Counted from the stretch's first letter, positions 46,435-59,329 are shown. The stretch: DNA of 64,000 bases from Phycomyces nitens (GCA_022702545.1 JAHRBC010000002.1:1612001-1676000); one strand, 5' to 3'. Made by a program: numbers and translations. Notes: generated by a model not told the origin, from the letters alone.

Positions 46435-47147
46435 GAATAGTAGCATAACTACCATTTTTTTTCTCGATTTTAGACTACTTTATATCTGTATATTGTGGTT
46501 AAAAGGTAATGCCATCAATAAAAATTCATAAAATCAAATGGAATTTCTCTTTATCTGGTAATGAGATGGTCAAATTAACCTAGAAATGTCCTATAAGTCT
46601 TCAGGCTGCCTTGTTTATTGGAATGCGCATTTTACTTGGTGTTGAAAATAATCATTCTTGAGAATAACACCAACATTGATGAAAGAATGAAAGAGAATAT
46701 GTGGCTATATGCTTCCTATCCGCGTTTTTGTTCTTGGAATATTATATAAAGATAAATATCCTTCTTTTTATACCTTTCTTGTAAGCACCTGGCTTTTAGT
46801 AAGCTAATCTGGTGGCAAGAGGAGAAAGAATGGCTAGATTTAAATAATTAAATACTAAAATGGCCTTTTGGAATCATGGTTTGTCTAAAAAAAAGAAACC
46901 TTGGAGTATTCTTTTCATGTTTGATCTAGGGCGTTGTGGCCACCACACATCTTCTGTCTTTGTTTCACCAACTTTGCCATTCTGGACAGCAGGATTTCTT
47001 GAGTAACATTAAAATCCAAAACTGGGAAATTTCTAAAATGGCTGTACCGAGCTTGTTTTGGCCTTTGAAAGGACACAGTCACTCAAATGACGCATGACTT
47101 CTTTTCGCGTTGGCACAGCTGAAGTATACTTTACTCTTTAGTTAACC
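46435..47147. other. Intergenic DNA upstream of the chromodomain gene
   Basis: Separates the transposon island from the chromodomain gene and should contain its promoter. No gene or clear transposon end seen. Confidence 0.45.
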
Positions 47148-50100
47148 ATGGATAAAGACGATAACGCTTGCTATTTCGAAGTTGAGAGTATCTTGGATCA
47201 GAGAGACAATGGTCCTTACGTAGAATACTTGATCAAATGGAAAAACTACGATGATAGGTGGTCAGTGCAACCACAATCAACAATGACTCTTGTCATTAAC
47301 CAAAAGGCCCCATTTTTCAACAGAGTTCACAGTATAATTCTGCTCATGATACTTGTCTCACCATTAAACCGAATAATAGCCAGAATAGCTGGGAGCCAGA
47401 AGATAATCTTAATTGCCCTGAGCTTCTTAAACAATTCAAAGAAAAGTGTTCTGGAAGTAATGGTGCACCTGCTCAACCACCTCACATTTCAAAGCAGGAG
47501 ATATTATCACCTCCTTCAAAGGTGAGGGAGAAGATATCATGAACATTGAAAAGGCAAACAACCACCAACGATATTTGCATTCTTCTTTGGCTTCATCCAT
47601 TACTGTAGGCAGTCTCTTTGTCGCCTGATGAACAAGCTTTCATAGGTTCTCCTACACAGCGCGCCAAATTAGTTCCAGCAGCACCTATAGGAAACCCTGT
47701 ACCTTTTACTAAACCAGCTCCTACATCCGTGAGCAAGCAACCTCTTATTGACCGAGAAGAACCACAAAAGTCGTTTGGGATCGTAAAGAGGCCTCAAAAA
47801 ATAGGTTAGAGAGGCTAGATATATGTATATCAAGACGTCCATTTTTTTTTGATAATCTCTTTTACAAAAAAAAAGTCCAGCCGATAAAGAACGTCAATTT
47901 GCTGGATGAGCTTGTTAGCAAGATCCAAGGTGTACCCAGACCATCAACAGCCTCACCATCTAGCCCAACCAATAACAAGTTTGCTGTAAAGTCTCCCAAT
48001 TCTGCGTATGATCCTCAGGTACCGACTGGACCAAAATACACATTTCCTCTACGTAAGCATTATTGTATATTTATTGATCTAGATATACTATATACTAATC
48101 TAAAAGCCACAGCAAAAGCATTCCCTGAATCAGACAAAAAGCATCTCTCTCGACAAGGTAATAAAGCAACTCAAACATCTAAACCCTTGTTAAGCACAAG
48201 CAATAGAAACCCAACCATCACCAGAATTAAAGATATCGCCTATAAATAATCGGCAACCATGGCAACCCACACCACAAAAACCAAATCGACCAGACTATGG
48301 GCGGCCAGAGAGCGCTAATGGTCCTAGAGTAGAATACGACGGTCGATTAGATTACAATAGAAACATTCAACGACCCGAATCTGCTCGTCCAGCAGCATCC
48401 CGTCCATTTACCTGGGATCCACATGCTCACACTGAACAATCACGCTTACCAGGCTCTCGTTTGGTTAACCCCAACCAAGCAGTCCACCGCCCAGGCAAAT
48501 GGGATAGCCATGCAGCACCTGAAATGGCCCGGTTGATGACAAACAATCCACTAAATTGGAATCTCCACCCTGAACATGAACATCCCAGTGGTGGATATTC
48601 ACAAATTCCTCAATCTCCACAAAACACATCAGAAACCATCGCACCTCCCGAACGAGCCACATCTCAAATGTCTGCGAGCTATGAGTGGGAGGGTGTCATT
48701 ACAAACTCAAAGTCTGGAACCGGAAAGTTCAAAATGTCTTCAATTGTAGGCACTCTGAGGGATGATCGTGATATCAGGTACGCATATTGGTTTATTCCAA
48801 TATCTCATTACAAACTCTAGATATTTCATTGGCCAGTGTGAATATGAAACAAAGGCAAACCACCTCAAGGTGAAGCGCACAGTTCCCTTTGACACAATCA
48901 AAAACACCGTCAAGGACATAAAGGCCCCAATGTTCTTGGTCGGCACCGATACAGACATGGTTGCACTTGGTAAAATGAGGACATTTATGGAAACTGGAGA
49001 ATTGGTGAGAATATTGGGAGCTACAAAGCATGGCTTGGTATTAACGTACTTTAGGGATTGATGATCTATCCCGAGATGACTAAAAAAGAAGTACTCGTCT
49101 TATTGCCTTGCTCCTCAGACCTCGCAAAATCGCTTGGGTTTCCGACAAACAAGTTTGGAATCTGTGGTCTCTTTTTGCAGAGTGTACCAGAGCGTCCCAG
49201 GCCAGAAACAATGGCCAAAAGTAAAGGATATCCACTCACTGATATAAACTCGGCATATCTTCAAAAGATCCTCTATTTACTAAACTTTCCATCTGATGTA
49301 AGCTCAACTTTGGTGATTTCCAACTTTATCGAAAAGAATAATTCTATTTAACATACCACTTTGAGTAGTTGAGTGAAGTACTCCACAAAGGAACAAGGAC
49401 ACACATTATTGGAGAGTCTGTTTATGCAAAATGGTTAAAGAAAGCACTTGCCGACACAAAAATGACTTCTCAAGGTGGTCCATTGATTGTACTTGTATGT
49501 GTAACTAGGCACAAACACCCAAGACATACAACCTTATGCTTTTATAGATTGACCGTCATCCTGGTACTCCACAAAATGATATCCAAAAATACAAAAAAAC
49601 AGCAGCCGATATATACGAGTATGGTGCCCCTCACGAACTAGCAAAAGATATACCACCAGTCTTACCCGTCTTTCCAAAAGGAACAGGTAATATATATATA
49701 TAATAATAATGGGTTTTTTGAAAACACATTAATGATCTTTTCTTAAACAATGTTTGCTTGTATTTATTTAGGCGGCTATATAACGACTGATGCTTATAAT
49801 CTCATCAAAGACCCCCTGCTACCGTCAAAAATGGTGAAATTTGCAAAAGAGGTAACCATTTAATATAATATATATATATATATTTTTAAAAAACCAAGTC
49901 TCTTACAAACAATATGTATAGTACAATGAAAAGAACCCTCTTGCGAATATGGAGGTTGTTTTCCAATACGAAATAATCGAAATAATCGAAAGCTTATGCA
50001 AAAAACGACCTAATATAATGTAATGGATACTATGTAAGGTATGATCATGAAGGCTAATTTATATATATATATATATATATATTTGTAATAGGAAACCAAC

Positions 50101-50421
50101 TGCAGCCAAAACTATGCTGGCAATGCATTCTACCATGGAAAGTATCAAGTTTCTTAGGATCTGGCCTGGAATCGTAAGTAGAGATGTGTCCATTATTTCG
50201 TTTATTTGGTGTATTGATGGATTTTATAACAGAAATATCCAGACGAGAAACTTGCTACTGCTTCATGGATGACAGAACTGGCTAGCCATGGAAAAGAGAA
50301 GCGCCAGTTATTTATCCATGTCGATGACCATGATGTTGTCCCTTCCAAAAAATACCCTGTCTTGGATATAGTAAAGTCAAACAGGCTTCACATATTCCTC
50401 AAGCGAAATGAGTTTTTCTAA
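47148..50421 (+). CDS. Chromodomain protein, Chp1-like candidate
   Basis: Fourteen exons (47148-47257, 47380-47521, 47609-47804, 47876-48052, 48107-48157, 48195-48777, 48821-49004, 49055-49297, 49369-49494, 49548-49686, 49772-49851, 49922-50019, 50092-50173, 50233-50421) give 799 residues. An N-terminal chromodomain is complete only after splicing: YFEVESILDQR, VEYLIKWKNYDDSQNSWEPE, NCPELLKQFKEK; the aromatic cage is Phe10, Trp31, Tyr34. About 280 residues of Pro/Asn-rich disorder follow. Then SYEWEGVITNSKSGTGKFKM through GLMIYPEMTKKEVLVLLPCS looks like a SPOC-type beta-barrel. A last region of about 270 residues (GGYITTDAYNLIKDPLLPSK, LFIHVDDHDVV) could be PIN-like. This order matches S. pombe Chp1, the H3K9me reader of the RITS complex. 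The chromodomain is firm; the rest is inference. One intron is only 37 nt. Confidence 0.78.
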
Positions 50422-51054
50422 AAGAATATATTAATAAATACTAACATTATCTAGAAAGATGTATATTTTTTACTAGATAGCTATTGATCCAAAAAGAAAA
50501 AAACAATGGTTTATTATGAACCAACAAAATTATTATACGACGTTGTATTCTTGTTTATTTCGATTTACAAAAACAAAATACCCTTTTTATATATATATAT
50601 CAAAAAAGACACACAATAAAGCAAACGTCCTTGAAGAATACAAGATTTAGGTTAATAAGAAAATTGTACCTTGAGATGAAACAATGCATTGTTAAAGACT
50701 ATTGTAAATGTCATAAACTGGGAATTCATCCAACTTTTTTTACCCAGTTAAGATTGTATAATCAAATAAATTAAAATTTGTACTTATTCTTCAATTGTTT
50801 ATTTGAAATGGTTTATAGATATTAACATGCCAGTTTAATAATGACAATTTTTTTTAAAAAAGTATTCTCTGCTAATATGCATTGTACATTGAATAATAAC
50901 CCACAGTGGAAAGCACCTTTATAAAACACTGACCAATATGACAATGTGATTCAATGTATTATGTATTCTGTTTGTTTTCATAATTCAGAACCATTTTATT
51001 TTATTTTTAATTTAAAACACAAAGAGCGCAATAGGGTCTCATCAAGGTCTGCAG
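50422..51054. other. Intergenic DNA
   Basis: AT-rich, no gene seen. It holds the 3' flank of the chromodomain gene and the distal promoter of the surface-protein gene. Confidence 0.5.
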
Positions 51055-51063
51055 TATATAAAG
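51055..51063 (+). promoter_or_regulatory. TATA box of the surface-protein gene
   Basis: TATATAAAG lies 46 bp upstream of the start codon at 51101 and is the best core-promoter motif in this intergenic region. Confidence 0.5.
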
Positions 51064-51100
51064 ATATGGATTTATAGGTCTGATATACTTTGTGTCAACC

Positions 51101-51932
51101 ATGCTTTCACTTGTAGCCCTCGTCTGCCTACCATTATACTTTATTGCAGCTTATGCAGAGCCCAACAAGATCACAAATGACAGCTTGGCTCACATTCCTA
51201 TCCGTGAGCAGGATGTGAACATAGTGTCTAAATTCACTCCTGCATCATCTGTTGTATATCTACCTTTTAAAGGAGGAGACACGGCGACAATTATCTTAAA
51301 GCAGACTGGAGACAGTACCGTTGACTATGATCTCTATTTTGATTCGCCATTATCCGATGGACACTGTATAGCATTCACACTAGTTCCTGACAATGTACCC
51401 TTTGCAACCAACTTCAAGTGTGTTAAATCAAAGTTAACTTGCGATGGCTGTATGGCCCCAATGTCATCATGTTACAAGGCTCCCACAAACATAACATGTA
51501 TTACAGGAGCAGACTACACTAACGGTTGCCATGATACCAGATTCGCTTCATACGGTAAAGTATCTGGTTTTGATATACAGCTATAAACTACAAATCAAGC
51601 TTATTATTATTTTTTGGCCTTACTTTTTAGGCGGCAGCCTCTTCTCTTTCAGTACCCAGAAGCGACTACACGTAAGACATGATACCGTCAACGGTGTATC
51701 TCTCACACCTACCTTTGGTGTGTTGGGATTAAACAAACGGATCATTGTGGGTATTCTTAGCTATAGAAATAATCGCCCTCCTCAAGCTGTATGTGCATTT
51801 GTCACTCCTGGCGAAGGAACTTATGGAAACTTTTCAATGGCTCCAGTTAGCAGTGCTTCAAATACGAGAAATTTGACCTTTTTTACTGGCTTCTCACTAG
51901 TCATTTCAGCATTATTGTCATTTATTTATTAA
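51101..51932 (+). CDS. Secreted, probably GPI-anchored protein of unknown family
   Basis: Two exons (51101-51554, 51631-51932) give 251 residues. Residues 1-19 form a signal peptide (MLSLVALVCLPLYFIAAYA) and the last about 17 residues (FFTGFSLVISALLSFIY) are a hydrophobic tail typical of GPI attachment. A Ser/Asn-rich stretch precedes it. The middle is beta-strand rich with a Cys cluster (KCVKSKLTCDGCMAPMSSC, then CYKA/CITG) and an FSTQKRLHVRHD strand. I recognise no domain. The N-terminal initiation at 51101 was chosen because it begins the signal peptide. It is presumably a cell-surface or wall protein. Confidence 0.75.
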
Positions 51933-53394
51933 AAAAGAAAAAGAAAAAAGAAATGCTTCTAATCAGCCAAGCACTTTTATAATTTATATAATAAAACAAT
52001 ACAGTATTTGTGTCAGAATAAATGTCAGTTTTCTTCATATACCTTGCATAACCTGCAGCCTGTAACTTTTATTCTGGATATACTATATCCTCCCCAGAGT
52101 CAATTTAATGTATTGTCTAGTAATCTACATCGTTTTTTAAATAAAAGCACAACTTTTATACGCATTTATAGATTGTTTGGATATTATTTCCAATCCTGAA
52201 AATGTAATATAAAGCGTTTTTGTAAACTTTGTCTCTTTAGATTTAGTCTATACTTGAAGGATGACCAAATGATCTTTGTTAGCTTCAAGCAAGGCTTCTG
52301 CCAGACACTTTCCCGACTAAAATCCCCACTTTCTTTTTTAAAAAATAAAATAAAATAAAAATCAATTAAATCAGAGCATGGGATACTGTTTGCAAGAGTA
52401 TTGTTCTTTATTTGTGCGTATAATCAACAGGTACAAAATTGTGAATACATACCTCGTCTTCAAATCTCAAGTGTGGTTTAATATAGGGTGTAATGATACA
52501 CAACTCGGGTTTCTTGGAGAGTTTGCAAGCCGTATTTTTCTTTTCTTACTTTATACAAATGTCTATCTCTAGATTACAGTCTAGTAATTTTTTGATTTAA
52601 TAGTCGACTCCTTTTTGTTTGGAAAACAAGGCTGCTCTGAAACATGCTAGCGTGATACTTTGAGAAAAAAAAAAGAAGGTCTACTTTGGTCTTTATACTG
52701 TAAATGCACAAGATAGTGTGATATGTGTATGCAATATCTGCAATAAAAAATCTAGGGACATATGTAATGAATAATCTAAAAGTCTATTCTTCTTCTGATG
52801 ATCTTGTAATTTTGCAAAGGATAGAGATATCCAGCACGACAAGGTTATAATTAAACTAGTTCTAGACTAGATTCATTAATAAGATACATAGAGTTTATCT
52901 AGTATAAGTATCCTATATAACTATACTCTCACAAGACATTCATTGGTGACTTTGGCCCAACGGCATTAAGCACAGTAATGTACATGAATCTGAACCATCT
53001 GGATATCTGGATATAAAATCAAATGTCTTTTAGAATGCTATCCAAGAACAATTGGCTTTTAGGCTTGCTACCATGTACTTGTATTATTATTTTTCCCTAG
53101 AGATAAATGGAATAATCTCTTCCTTCTTTTTTCTAGGACATTTGGAATTACAAGAGACTGATTAGGACAAGATATAGCTTCAAAATCTCGACTGTCAGTA
53201 AGAGATATAAGATATCGTTCTTTTAAAGCTCAACGGCATAATTTCACAACATGTTTTAATCTGCGTCAGAACTATAGACGAGTGCTGCTGCTGCATAAAA
53301 GGGTCTAAAGGTCAGACTTTTTCCCTAGCCAGGTTCTTATGGCTAGATCGTTAGTGGGATCCATACTATAAAGACCGTCTCATGGCCAATCTTC
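51933..53394. other. Intergenic DNA between convergent genes
   Basis: About 1.5 kb, AT-rich, between the 3' ends of two genes. The open frame 52378-52572 has no domain, signal or splice support and is left out. No transposon recognised. Confidence 0.5.
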
Positions 53395-54323
53395 TCAACT
53401 TGCAAAGTGAATGTATCCTGTAGTCAGGCCACCAGTTTTAAAGAGCGTGTCAACCATGTGTTATCAAAATAACAATGTGTGCAGCTCTAGGCTTGACTTA
53501 CCTAGTATCAATGTACCTCCTCCAGTAATGGTTCCTAGACAAATATAAAAAAGAAAAACCAAGATTATATAAATATACTTGCCTTGAATTCCAAATTGCA
53601 ATATTTCACCCATTAGATACTGTAGAATCTGGAGTTTTATGCCTCTCATTTGACCTCGTAATGCCTTTATTTCCTCTTCCATCTTTTGATCCGTCTTTTC
53701 GAGTCTCTTGTGCTGGTTGATCGATTCATCTCGAATACGACCCTTTTCGAGGTTGAGGTCTAGTCGAACACCCGCTTGACTGCGTACAATCTCCTGTTGT
53801 AGCGATTTGCGCAACTTTGCAATGTCTTTCTTGAGTTGGTCATTCATCGTCTTGATCTCCTCTACATCATGACGTTCTTTTTGTTGAATCTCGGACTTGA
53901 GACGACTAAAACTCTGTTTGAAACTGTTGATTGTCTTATATATATATATATATATATTTCTTTTTAATTAGCATTCCCAAAATACCCAATCTAGATTCCA
54001 CTCTTTTTATCTCTTATCGATTTACCTTTTCCTGGTCAATCTTGGTGACCAGGTCACTAGAGGTGGTGGCTATGCTAATCGAGAGAACCGTCAATGCTTT
54101 CTTCTTCTTCTTCTTCTTCTTCTTGCTAATTGAATTAATTCTAAGACTACCTCTCATTGACCACATCATCCAGGGCGTGAATCACAATGCGCGACTGGGC
54201 AGGCGAGAAACCTTCTTTGATCAGCAAATTTGAAAATTGGTCTGCATCAAAAAACGGACGACCGTTCTTTTGTGTCCCAAGCGACCTGGATCCTCGAGGA
54301 GGTCTGGCTAGTAGACGAAACAT
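53395..54323 (-). CDS. CCDC90/DUF1640 family mitochondrial coiled-coil protein (Fmp32/MCUR1-like)
   Basis: Five exons (54323-54151, 54074-54026, 53913-53583, 53534-53502, 53417-53395) give 202 residues. The start MFRLLARPPRGSRSLGTQK is a mitochondrial presequence. FFDADQFSNLLIKEGFSPAQ and IVIHALDDVV are the head of the DUF1640 domain. A long coiled coil follows, containing the diagnostic VRLDLNLEKGRIRDE, and the C-terminus is a short Gly-rich membrane-type segment (GIQGTITGGGTLILGYIHF). The family sits in the inner mitochondrial membrane; yeast Fmp32 acts in cytochrome oxidase assembly and animal MCUR1 in calcium uptake. The intron after exon 3 starts GCAAGT (GC-AG). TA and GAA repeats lie in its introns. 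Confidence 0.87.
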
Positions 54324-54513
54324 AAAAAGAGAGAAAGGAGGTCTAGGTAAGCAACCATCAAAAGAGCTGGTTTACTCCGCAGACACCATGGACGTCATTG
54401 AAGTACCAACCCTTTCTAACGCCCACTCTTTTTTTTTATTTTTATTCTTATTTTTATTACTATTATTATTATTTCTGTATTTTTAAATGGTATATATAAA
54501 AATGAAGCATGGT

Positions 54514-55704
54514 CTAGAGATGAGTACCAAGGTACTCTTGAATGTAAGAGTAGCTCTCGTGTATATTTTCTGCTACTTCCGAATATGGTTCCTCAGCCTG
54601 GATTTCTTCGATTTGGACATCTGGAAAGGTAAGCTCAATCTCTGGTGGTGTAGGAGGCTGGAACTCTGCGGTTCGTACCAGATCTAGTTCGTACACCGTA
54701 AATCTATCTACGTGGATCCCACTTGCCCAGTAGACGTTTGGGGAAGTCTCGACCTCTGGGAAATCCCTGAGCTTGATGTCACAGTTCTTGAGGCCGATCA
54801 GACCAAGACAGGGCATGTTACGTATCATGTGACGAACACCGCTCTTTGTAATACGATTACAATACGATATCTCAAGGTAGTGCAGGACACCAAGATGGTT
54901 CTGGATAGCAAACAGAGATGTGTCCGTAATAGCACAGTCCATGAGGGTAAGGTGTTCAAGTCTTGGGTGGGCCTTGACAAAAGAGACTATTCCATCGTCA
55001 TTTACATCACAGCCCGTGATAGAGAATGCTGTTAATTCAGGGTTGGGCTGCTGGGCCAGGCATTGGATAAATTCAGTTGTTACGCCTTGGCAGCACATTA
55101 GCCCCAAGACCTTTAGCCTTGTAAATGCACGGATATCATATGCTGTGTCCTCTGCAGTCAGCCACTTGCACCCCGACAAATCCAAATATTCAAGCGGACA
55201 GTCTGCAAGTGGCAGCAGACTGATGGCTATCAGATCTTCACAGTTCTTGAGTGACAAGGACCTCAGGCGCTTGCATCGACCCAGGTGGTGCATTGATCGA
55301 TATGATATGGCTGCAGAGCACAACGAGAGCTCCTGAAGGTCAGGGCAGTAATGACTTAGTTTGCCCAGGCTGGAATTAGTGAGTTGATGTGAATCTGCGG
55401 ATGAAAAGGTTTCTAGGTGTGGCATTCGCTCAATGAGGAACAATACTTCTTCATCGGTGGGACAATGGGGTGTCTCTAGATTCAGTTCGCGAACATGGTG
55501 TCCAAGTTGTTTGGTGGTCATTGCTAATGACGAGAGGAATTGGGTAAACTGCTCTTCATGATGCAATGTAGGCGAGTGCCACAGTAGGGGGGTGGCGGTT
55601 GCCGACAAGTATTTGTTGACCAGACTAAAAGAATATACCGATGAAGGATCTAGGAAGCGGAGGATCTCAACAAGGATCTCTGGTGGGACAATGTTAAGTG
55701 ACAT
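54514..55704 (-). CDS. F-box/leucine-rich repeat protein
   Basis: A single-exon gene of 396 residues starting MSLNIVPPEILVEILRFL, an F-box (residues 5-45 with PPEILVEILRFLDPSSVYSF and LVNKYL...LW). It is followed by about nine leucine-rich repeats of the Cys-containing FBXL type (LQELSLCSAA, LRSLSLKNCEDL, LEYLDLSGCKWLT, LKVLGLMCCQGVT, LEHLTLMDCAIT, LHYLEISYCNRITKSG). The acidic tail is Glu/Pro-rich. By family it would recruit substrates to an SCF ubiquitin ligase through Skp1. The ATG at 55704 was preferred to the upstream in-frame one at 55794 because the latter adds a lysine/aromatic tail unlike F-box starts. Confidence 0.92.
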   Translation of the reverse strand: MSLNIVPPEILVEILRFLDPSSVYSFSLVNKYLSATATPLLWHSPTLHHEEQFTQFLSSLAMTTKQLGHHVRELNLETPHCPTDEEVLFLIERMPHLETFSSADSHQLTNSSLGKLSHYCPDLQELSLCSAAISYRSMHHLGRCKRLRSLSLKNCEDLIAISLLPLADCPLEYLDLSGCKWLTAEDTAYDIRAFTRLKVLGLMCCQGVTTEFIQCLAQQPNPELTAFSITGCDVNDDGIVSFVKAHPRLEHLTLMDCAITDTSLFAIQNHLGVLHYLEISYCNRITKSGVRHMIRNMPCLGLIGLKNCDIKLRDFPEVETSPNVYWASGIHVDRFTVYELDLVRTAEFQPPTPPEIELTFPDVQIEEIQAEEPYSEVAENIHESYSYIQEYLGTHL

Positions 55705-56133
55705 TATAAAGTAATCTTTCAAGAGGCATTCAAGCAAGAAAAAGGAAGACGAAAAAGTGTGTTTATAGTTATATTTATATGCAAAAACAAACAAACAGAG
55801 AGAGAGACAAGACTAATAATAACAATTTCTTTTTTTTTTAAAAAAAAAAAGGTACAGCCCTTTTACTCTTTTGCTCTTCTTTCTCTCTTTCTCTCTTATT
55901 TCTATCTTTGTGAAATTGATTGTCCGCCACGATTACCATGGCAACTGATACGCCTCTTTCTGCCTTTTCACATGAAAATAGCTTGTCATTTTTATTATTA
56001 TTATCGTTTTTTTTGCCATCTCTACAAGAAGAAGAAAAACACAAATCAAGTGGACAGATCTGTATATTCACGAGTAAATCTGTCATGTACAAAAACAAGG
56101 GACAGCCTGACTCTATCCCTTTCTTTGGTCGCC

Positions 56134-58226
56134 TTAGATACATGGGGTAGAAGGATCTATCATGGGCTGAGTATTGTTCTTTAGGGTAAACGCTTTCCAG
56201 AATGGAGGTATTGCGAGGTTTCGAAGGTGGGCTGGGACTGCATAGTCGAGATCTTCTTCTGTGCCGGCATACAAGTCCTATTATACAGCTAAGCAATCAG
56301 CCCAAGAACGTCTAGCTTACCATGGGGATTCGAGCGCCATTGAGGCCGTGACGGTCCAAGAGATAGGTCTGGCGCCAGAGCACAGGAACTTGCCCTGGAA
56401 CACTCGCCTTTAGATCAAGTGGCTGGGTAACGTAGCAGTTTGTGCTGTCCACCAAGGCTTCTTTAAGATCAATGTTACCCAAGCTAATCACGTTGGGATC
56501 TAGATCACCTGCAGCCGCAAATTTGTTGTGGGTGATTGCGATATTCCATCCCCAAGGAGATATTGGAACGCTGGTATTCCAAATTGGAGGCCGGATGGTG
56601 TAGTTGTTACGGGCAGTATAAAAGTCAAAGAACGTGATTCCTTCATAGAGCCAGCCATACACAGGCGAATGCAAATCTCGTTGGGGATCCATAAATCGAT
56701 AGAGGAAATTGTTTGCCACGACCATGTTACTCACTTGCATAAAGTCAGCATGGACAGCCGCATACATCATCACAGCCGTATTGGCCAGATAGTTGGAAAT
56801 AACATAGCCATCGACCTATAGCCATGGTTAGTGTTGCAAACATTGACCAGATTGCACTTACAGCAGACGTAAATCTCGTCGCACCACCAAAGTCTCCTAG
56901 CTGCCACCCAGCAATAAAGTTTTGGTAGATGTAGGTCTGGTTGCTGCCTACAATGCTCACACCATGGTCCTGCTCAGTCATTTCTGTATCCGGAAAGGTG
57001 GCATTCTATGGAATATGGATTGGTTAAACGTCTAGGATTCAATAAAAGAGCCTTTACCATCACGTTCTCCTTGATTGTGATATCATTTGTAGAGTACAGC
57101 TGAACTGCCGATGCTAAATATCCCTGCTGGTCATCCAGATTTCTGCCAAGACATTTTGTATAGAAATCAAGATGATCAAGAGTGGCCTGGAGTTGAGGAG
57201 AGACATAAGGGTAGATGATATCTAGCTGCCGAAGATCCATGCTATTTGAAAATTACTAGCATGAGCATACAGCCAAATGTATACATATATATACATATAT
57301 CTAATACTTGCCCAAAAATGTTGTTTGAGATTACACTGTTTTTCTGAGTCTGGAAAAGCACACCGGTATCTAATAGAAATTGTATGAATTGAATGAGACA
57401 AACATGCGACATGCTAAACTTACTGGTTGTATTGTAGTTTGGAATCAAGTGTGTTCCAGCATGCGCCCTGTCGCGCAAAAACACATTGCCGTCTGTAAAA
57501 AGATACATTGGTGCGCTTTATCAGTATGATCGACATTTTGAATATAGACCAGGGGAAAAGAACAGTCCTGGTCTTCATTACTCACCAACATAGAGCTGTT
57601 CTCCATACTTTGCAATGATTGATCCACGACCACCGTTGATAAAGACGTTGCCTAGGATACTTGTTTCATCGTCGTTTTGATGAGGATCAACCACGATATT
57701 CACATTATCAAAGATAAGATCCTTGATTGTCCAACCGCGATTTAATGCAGGTACTAGAACCAAAAAAAAAAGTGAATATCAAGCATCATTTGACACTAGA
57801 CCTACCAAGGATGCTTCCAGTCGTATTTCTGTCTAGAACGGTTATGACGGTTGGGATCTTTGGGTCTCCTGAAAGAGACACGCCAGGAGGTAGGACAATG
57901 GGATAATCCGATGAAATGATCCATTGGCCTTTAACACACGTATGAGGCCAGTGTACACCAATTAAGCTTTGTTGAGATTTATTGCTTACCTGAACCAATC
58001 TTGACAACAGAACGACTATGAAAAAAAAATGGGGGGGTTGGTACACTGATGAAATATCGATAAATGTTTACCCTTTGTCAACCGCATCATCAATTAGAGT
58101 CTGGATATTGAAATTGTTCTTTGTGTTTTCTTGGTACTCCGAGACCGAGAGAAGGTCGCAATCAGTGGTAGCGGCCTCAATGAGGGTAGCTATAAAGCAG
58201 ACCGCAAGGTAGATGAATATTTTCAT
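56134..58226 (-). CDS. Secreted right-handed beta-helix (pectate-lyase-fold) protein
   Basis: Ten exons (58226-58072, 58015-57990, 57928-57806, 57753-57586, 57492-57424, 57369-57312, 57241-57058, 57005-56862, 56815-56321, 56277-56134) give 521 residues. A signal peptide (MKIFIYLAVCFIATLIEA) is followed by about 450 residues of beta-helix repeats (SVVKIGSGKGQWIISSDYPI, FDNVNIVVD, NGGRGSIIAKYGEQLYV, NNTVISNNIFG-like, ITIKENVM, GVSIVGSNQTYIYQNFI, VANNFLYRFMD), with many Asn and aromatic ladders. This matches the pectin-lyase-fold superfamily; catalytic residues cannot be assigned, so it may act on wall polysaccharide or only bind it. The intron after exon 6 starts GCAAGT: GT alternatives break the frame. 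Confidence 0.82.
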
Positions 58227-59329
58227 TCTAATGGTGAAAAAGAATAAAGGAATTGGGTGATCGATCAAACCACATTTATTGCTTTATTTTATAGCATTTT
58301 ATTTTCTAAAAAAAAAAAGAGAGAGGATCTATAAATATTCTACATCAAGTATACGTCCAAGTGTATGTAACTGTGCTTCAAAAGGTCCTTTCAATTAGTA
58401 TTTCTGGTTTTCATATAGAAAGGTGCATGGGGAATTTCATTCGAATTTCATTCGAATTTCAAACTGACCCAAGCCAATTTGACTATCCTGATAGACTTTA
58501 ACAAGGTACATACACAGTGCAAGGCTTTATTGTGTATAGACCATTGACCACATACAACAATTCACACGAACGAGTAATGCCAATGACACCAGATCAAATG
58601 GTTCCAAACATGAAATAAACAAGAAATAATCAAAGAAAAAAGAAAAGACCCCAATCCATCTTTCCAAATAAATAAATAAAATAAAGAAAGATATATTAAA
58701 AACACAAGAGGGTTGAATTGACCAGGGTTTTGATTGATCTGACAGGTACATTAATTGATATTATAATGAAAAAGAGCAACAATAAAAGCAGTTTCAAGCC
58801 ACAGCCATGGAATGGTTTTGATATGTGTACAAGTCTATGCGCCACAATGTGGCTTGAGATTGTTGGTGTGTATTAAATAAAAAATGAAAATCCGTTTTTG
58901 GTTGATGTACAATACAGAAAGTTTCCTGTTTTCTCTTGCTTTGCTTGATCGGCACAAAATCACGCCATTCAAGGCAAAATAAATGATATGGGACATTTAT
59001 TTATGCATTTCTTATTACCCTTGGCGCCTTTCAATCGAGAGTCTGGGTGGTTTCCCAGACAAGTGTAAATAATTTTAGAGCCAACGATGCTTTAATCCCT
59101 TGTATATAATTTCTTATAATGGATTTATACTCGATCAATCCTTATTTTTGATTGCTATGGATTTCCTGATTCTCATTGAATACGAATGAATATTTATTAT
59201 GACTTTCTTAATTTGTTTTTAATATGTATATAAAATGTCATGCACTCAAGGTGTCCTTTTTCTCTTTCTTTTGGGTTGAAATGATAGTATAATAATAGTA
59301 ATAGTAATGTACAATTGTGCTTATTTTGT
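58227..59329. other. Intergenic DNA
   Basis: AT-rich, no gene seen. A short repeat of TTTCATTCGAATTTCATTCG occurs at 58435-58460. The stretch holds the promoter of the beta-helix gene and the 3' flank of the small membrane protein. Confidence 0.45.

Noticed and set aside
52378..52572. 64-codon open frame between convergent genes
   Set aside because: No domain, low-complexity composition, no splice or promoter signals.
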